A stretch of DNA of 64,000 nt from Variovorax sp. WS11 (GTDB lineage: Bacteria > Pseudomonadota > Gammaproteobacteria > Burkholderiales > Burkholderiaceae_C): positions 124,001 through 188,000 of the forward strand of contig NZ_JAAGOW010000005.1 in the NCBI RefSeq assembly GCF_010499245.1. Reading direction: 5' to 3'. Numbering within the stretch: the stretch's first letter is position 1; each line of letters opens with the position of its first letter. Positions 62,263 to 64,000 of this stretch are shown here, piece by piece. The notes below the pieces were generated by a model. It was given only the letters and a program-made list of their open reading frames with translations, did no database searches and was not told the DNA's origin. Both the position numbers and the translations under genes were made by a program.

Positions 62263-63216
62263 ATGAACGTCACCTTCAAACAGCTGCGTGCTTTTGTCGT
62301 GCTGGCGCGCGAAGGCAGCTTTGTGCGTGCCGCGGAGCGTCTGCACGTCACGCCGCCAACGCTGACGGCCGCCATCAAGACGCTGGAGGAGGCGGTCGAC
62401 CTGCGGTTGTTCGATCGATCGACCCGGTCGGTGTTGCTGACCGGGCACGCCCGGAGCTTCCTGCCGGTCGCCGAACGATTGCTGGAGGACCTCGATCGCG
62501 CGTTGGGCGACCTGCACGAGAAGGTGTCGCTGCACACCGGGTCTGTGGTGGTGACCGGTGCGACCTCTTTTCTGTCATATGTGCTTTCTCCGGCCGTGGC
62601 GAGGCTGGCGATCGCGCATCCAGGCGTACGGGTGCGCCTGAACGAGGCCGCAACGGAGGCAGCGCGCAGAAGCGTGCTCGATGGCGAGGCCGACTTTGGC
62701 GTGACGACGCTGCATGAAGCCGATCCAGCGCTCGATGTCATGCGTCTGGTCTCGGACCGGTTCGGCGTGCTCTGCTGTCGCGATCACGCCTTGGGGAAGC
62801 AGGCCTCACCGCTCAGACTTCAGGACCTGGCATCGTGCACATTCGTCGGACTGAGCAAGATCAACGGAGTGCAAACCATCGTTGATGCGGATCGTCGCTT
62901 CCCGGAGGCCGCGCGCCGGCCTTCCTACGAAGTCTCCGACGTCCCCCTGCTCGCGCCGCTGATCGAACGCGGGCTGGGCATTGCGCTTCTGCCGGCGATG
63001 GCGGCGCGCAGCATCGCCCGCCGGTCGCTGGTCTTCCGACAGCTGGCCCCCAACATTCAACGCCATCTCTACTTCATCACGCCAAGGGGGCGCAGTCTTG
63101 CCCCCGCCGCTCACGCACTCGTCGAGATCATGCTGGACGAATTGGCACGGCTGCCGGCGGATCCGCTGGTCTCCGTCAGCCGAACGTCCTCTTCGGCGTT
63201 GCGATTCGACGCTTGA
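62263..63216 (+). CDS. LysR-family transcriptional regulator
   Basis: 317 residues. The N-terminal HTH reads FKQLRAFVVLAREGSFVRAAERLHVTPPTLTAAIKTLEEAVDLRLFDRSTRSVLLT. The C-terminal LysR_substrate domain begins at about residue 90 (GSVVVTGATSFLSYVLSP) with the usual two-lobe layout. It is divergent from the 2-oxoglutarate dioxygenase operon and almost surely controls it. ATG 62263 is preferred to the frame start at 62236 because the shorter form begins at the family's usual point and the operator would otherwise be coding. Its 3' end overlaps the next LysR gene tail to tail by 41 bases. Confidence 0.93.
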   Translation: MNVTFKQLRAFVVLAREGSFVRAAERLHVTPPTLTAAIKTLEEAVDLRLFDRSTRSVLLTGHARSFLPVAERLLEDLDRALGDLHEKVSLHTGSVVVTGATSFLSYVLSPAVARLAIAHPGVRVRLNEAATEAARRSVLDGEADFGVTTLHEADPALDVMRLVSDRFGVLCCRDHALGKQASPLRLQDLASCTFVGLSKINGVQTIVDADRRFPEAARRPSYEVSDVPLLAPLIERGLGIALLPAMAARSIARRSLVFRQLAPNIQRHLYFITPRGRSLAPAAHALVEIMLDELARLPADPLVSVSRTSSSALRFDA

Positions 63217-64000
63217 GCCCCCTCTGAAAGCCCGAGGAAGGCTCGACCTTCATCCGGCATTCCTGCGCTTGCGCTTGGCCCTGGGCCGCCCGCCTCACGC
63301 ATGCAAGGAGCCAGAGCAGCGCGGGGTCTGCTTCATAGCGCCCGTGCCACACGAGGTACAGGGACGCCGGTTCGATTGAGAACGGCAAGGTGTGCACGCT
63401 CAGATCGAAGGCCCGCGCGAAACCGCCGCCCATCCTGTCAGGCACCGTGCACAGGTACCCCGTCTGCGCTGCCGTTGCGAGCATGGCGTAGTAGGTCTGG
63501 ACGGAGGCCCCGACGCGGCGCCGCAAGCCCAACTTGGACAGGGCGACGTCGATCCTGTTGGTTCGAGAGTCCAGCCTGAAGACGACGTGCGGCCGGTCGA
63601 GGTACAACGAGAGCGGCATCTCGGCGGAAGACGGCGCCTCGGCTTTGCGGATCATCGTGACGAATCCGACATCGGCCAGGGGCTCGCAACGAATGCTGGC
63701 TGCATGAAGTGGCCTGCGGGAGATCGCCAGGTCAAGGTCGCCCGATTCCAGCAGTGCCTCGGTCGCATCCAGGTCCGGGGTGGGCACGCTGTGGATCGCC
63801 ACGCTCGGCGCCTCCACGCTGGCCAGCTGCAGGATTCTCGACGCCAGCCAACTCTCGACCAGATCATTCGTGCCGAGCCGGAACTCGACATCCGCCGTTG
63901 CGGGATCGAAGGCCGAGCGAACTCTGAGCGCGCCGGCGATCTGCTGCAACGCGGCCTGGACGGGGCCGATGATCTCGGCAGCCATCGGTGTGGGCACCAA
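63176..64000 (-). CDS. LysR-family regulator, truncated at window edge (effector domain)
   Basis: 274 residues are seen; the N-terminal HTH lies beyond the window. The visible part starts in the linker (AAEIIGPVQAALQQIA) and covers the effector-binding domain: FRLGTNDLVESWLASRILQLASVEAPSVAIHSVPTPDLDATEALLESGDLDLAISR is typical of the NodD/LinR/NahR-like branch (PBP2, aromatic effectors). The C-terminal 60 residues include a long basic tail. It is convergent with the preceding LysR gene. Confidence 0.88.
   Translation of the reverse strand: MVPTPMAAEIIGPVQAALQQIAGALRVRSAFDPATADVEFRLGTNDLVESWLASRILQLASVEAPSVAIHSVPTPDLDATEALLESGDLDLAISRRPLHAASIRCEPLADVGFVTMIRKAEAPSSAEMPLSLYLDRPHVVFRLDSRTNRIDVALSKLGLRRRVGASVQTYYAMLATAAQTGYLCTVPDRMGGGFARAFDLSVHTLPFSIEPASLYLVWHGRYEADPALLWLLACVRRAAQGQAQAQECRMKVEPSSGFQRGLKRRIATPKRTFG

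Overview
The window looks like chromosome from a high-GC betaproteobacterium of the order Burkholderiales, most likely Comamonadaceae and probably close to Variovorax. This rests on the strong GC bias, Bug/TctC-type binding proteins, LysR-controlled aromatic and organosulfur catabolic operons, an HyuA/HyuB pair, and a split lipopeptide/hydroxamate siderophore locus. No rRNA, tRNA or CRISPR array was seen. Most of the window is accessory catabolic and iron-acquisition DNA, with two insertion sequences and several gene remnants.

Positions 1-7806 (minus strand) hold an aryl-CoA degradation operon: FAH-family hydrolase, aryl-AMP/CoA ligase, VOC protein, an 84-residue unknown, FAD monooxygenase, then thioesterase and a partial DUF1302 outer-membrane protein. 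An IS110-family element (transposase 1764-2993) sits between the monooxygenase and the thioesterase. Divergently, 8024-14923 (plus) encodes a 2Fe-2S/FAD reductase, a VOC protein, an ATZ/TRZ-type amidohydrolase and HyuA/HyuB. The two arms are separated by back-to-back sigma70-like promoters, and a perfect 10-bp-arm palindrome overlaps the plus-strand -35 box.

Positions 14990-18203 hold an aldo/keto reductase remnant, a DoxX-like/SDR operon, a 28-codon SDR remnant and a secreted-type alpha/beta hydrolase. Next come a four-domain rhodanese protein, a fatty-acid desaturase (20111-20977), a Fe3+/phosphosugar-type ABC transporter with its two-component system (21017-27469), and a TPR-LuxR regulator divergent from an alpha/beta hydrolase fold lacking its catalytic Ser and His. 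After these lie katG (30656-32911) and a membrane cNMP-binding protein.

Positions 33657-40741 (minus) form a six-gene siderophore maturation/export/uptake operon: PvdQ-like acylase, TonB receptor, PvdE-like exporter, a Fur-type HTH, a FecR-N-terminal-like protein and an unknown. The matching tailoring genes (esterase, IucB-like acyltransferase, PvdA-like hydroxylase) lie at 54305-57689, and no NRPS is present. Between them are a PI-PLC-X protein, an IS1380-family element, a paralogous PLC tail fragment, a deleted hydrolase, and a glucan locus (GH15, GH144, GH3) with an ABC protein of degenerate ATPase motifs and a CocE-type hydrolase.

Positions 57811-62162 (minus) are a LysR-controlled operon: 2-oxoglutarate dioxygenase, Bug binding protein, lactonase-like hydrolase, thiol dioxygenase and enoyl-CoA hydratase. 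It reads as a candidate organosulfur or mercapto-acid pathway. The window ends in a second, truncated LysR gene.
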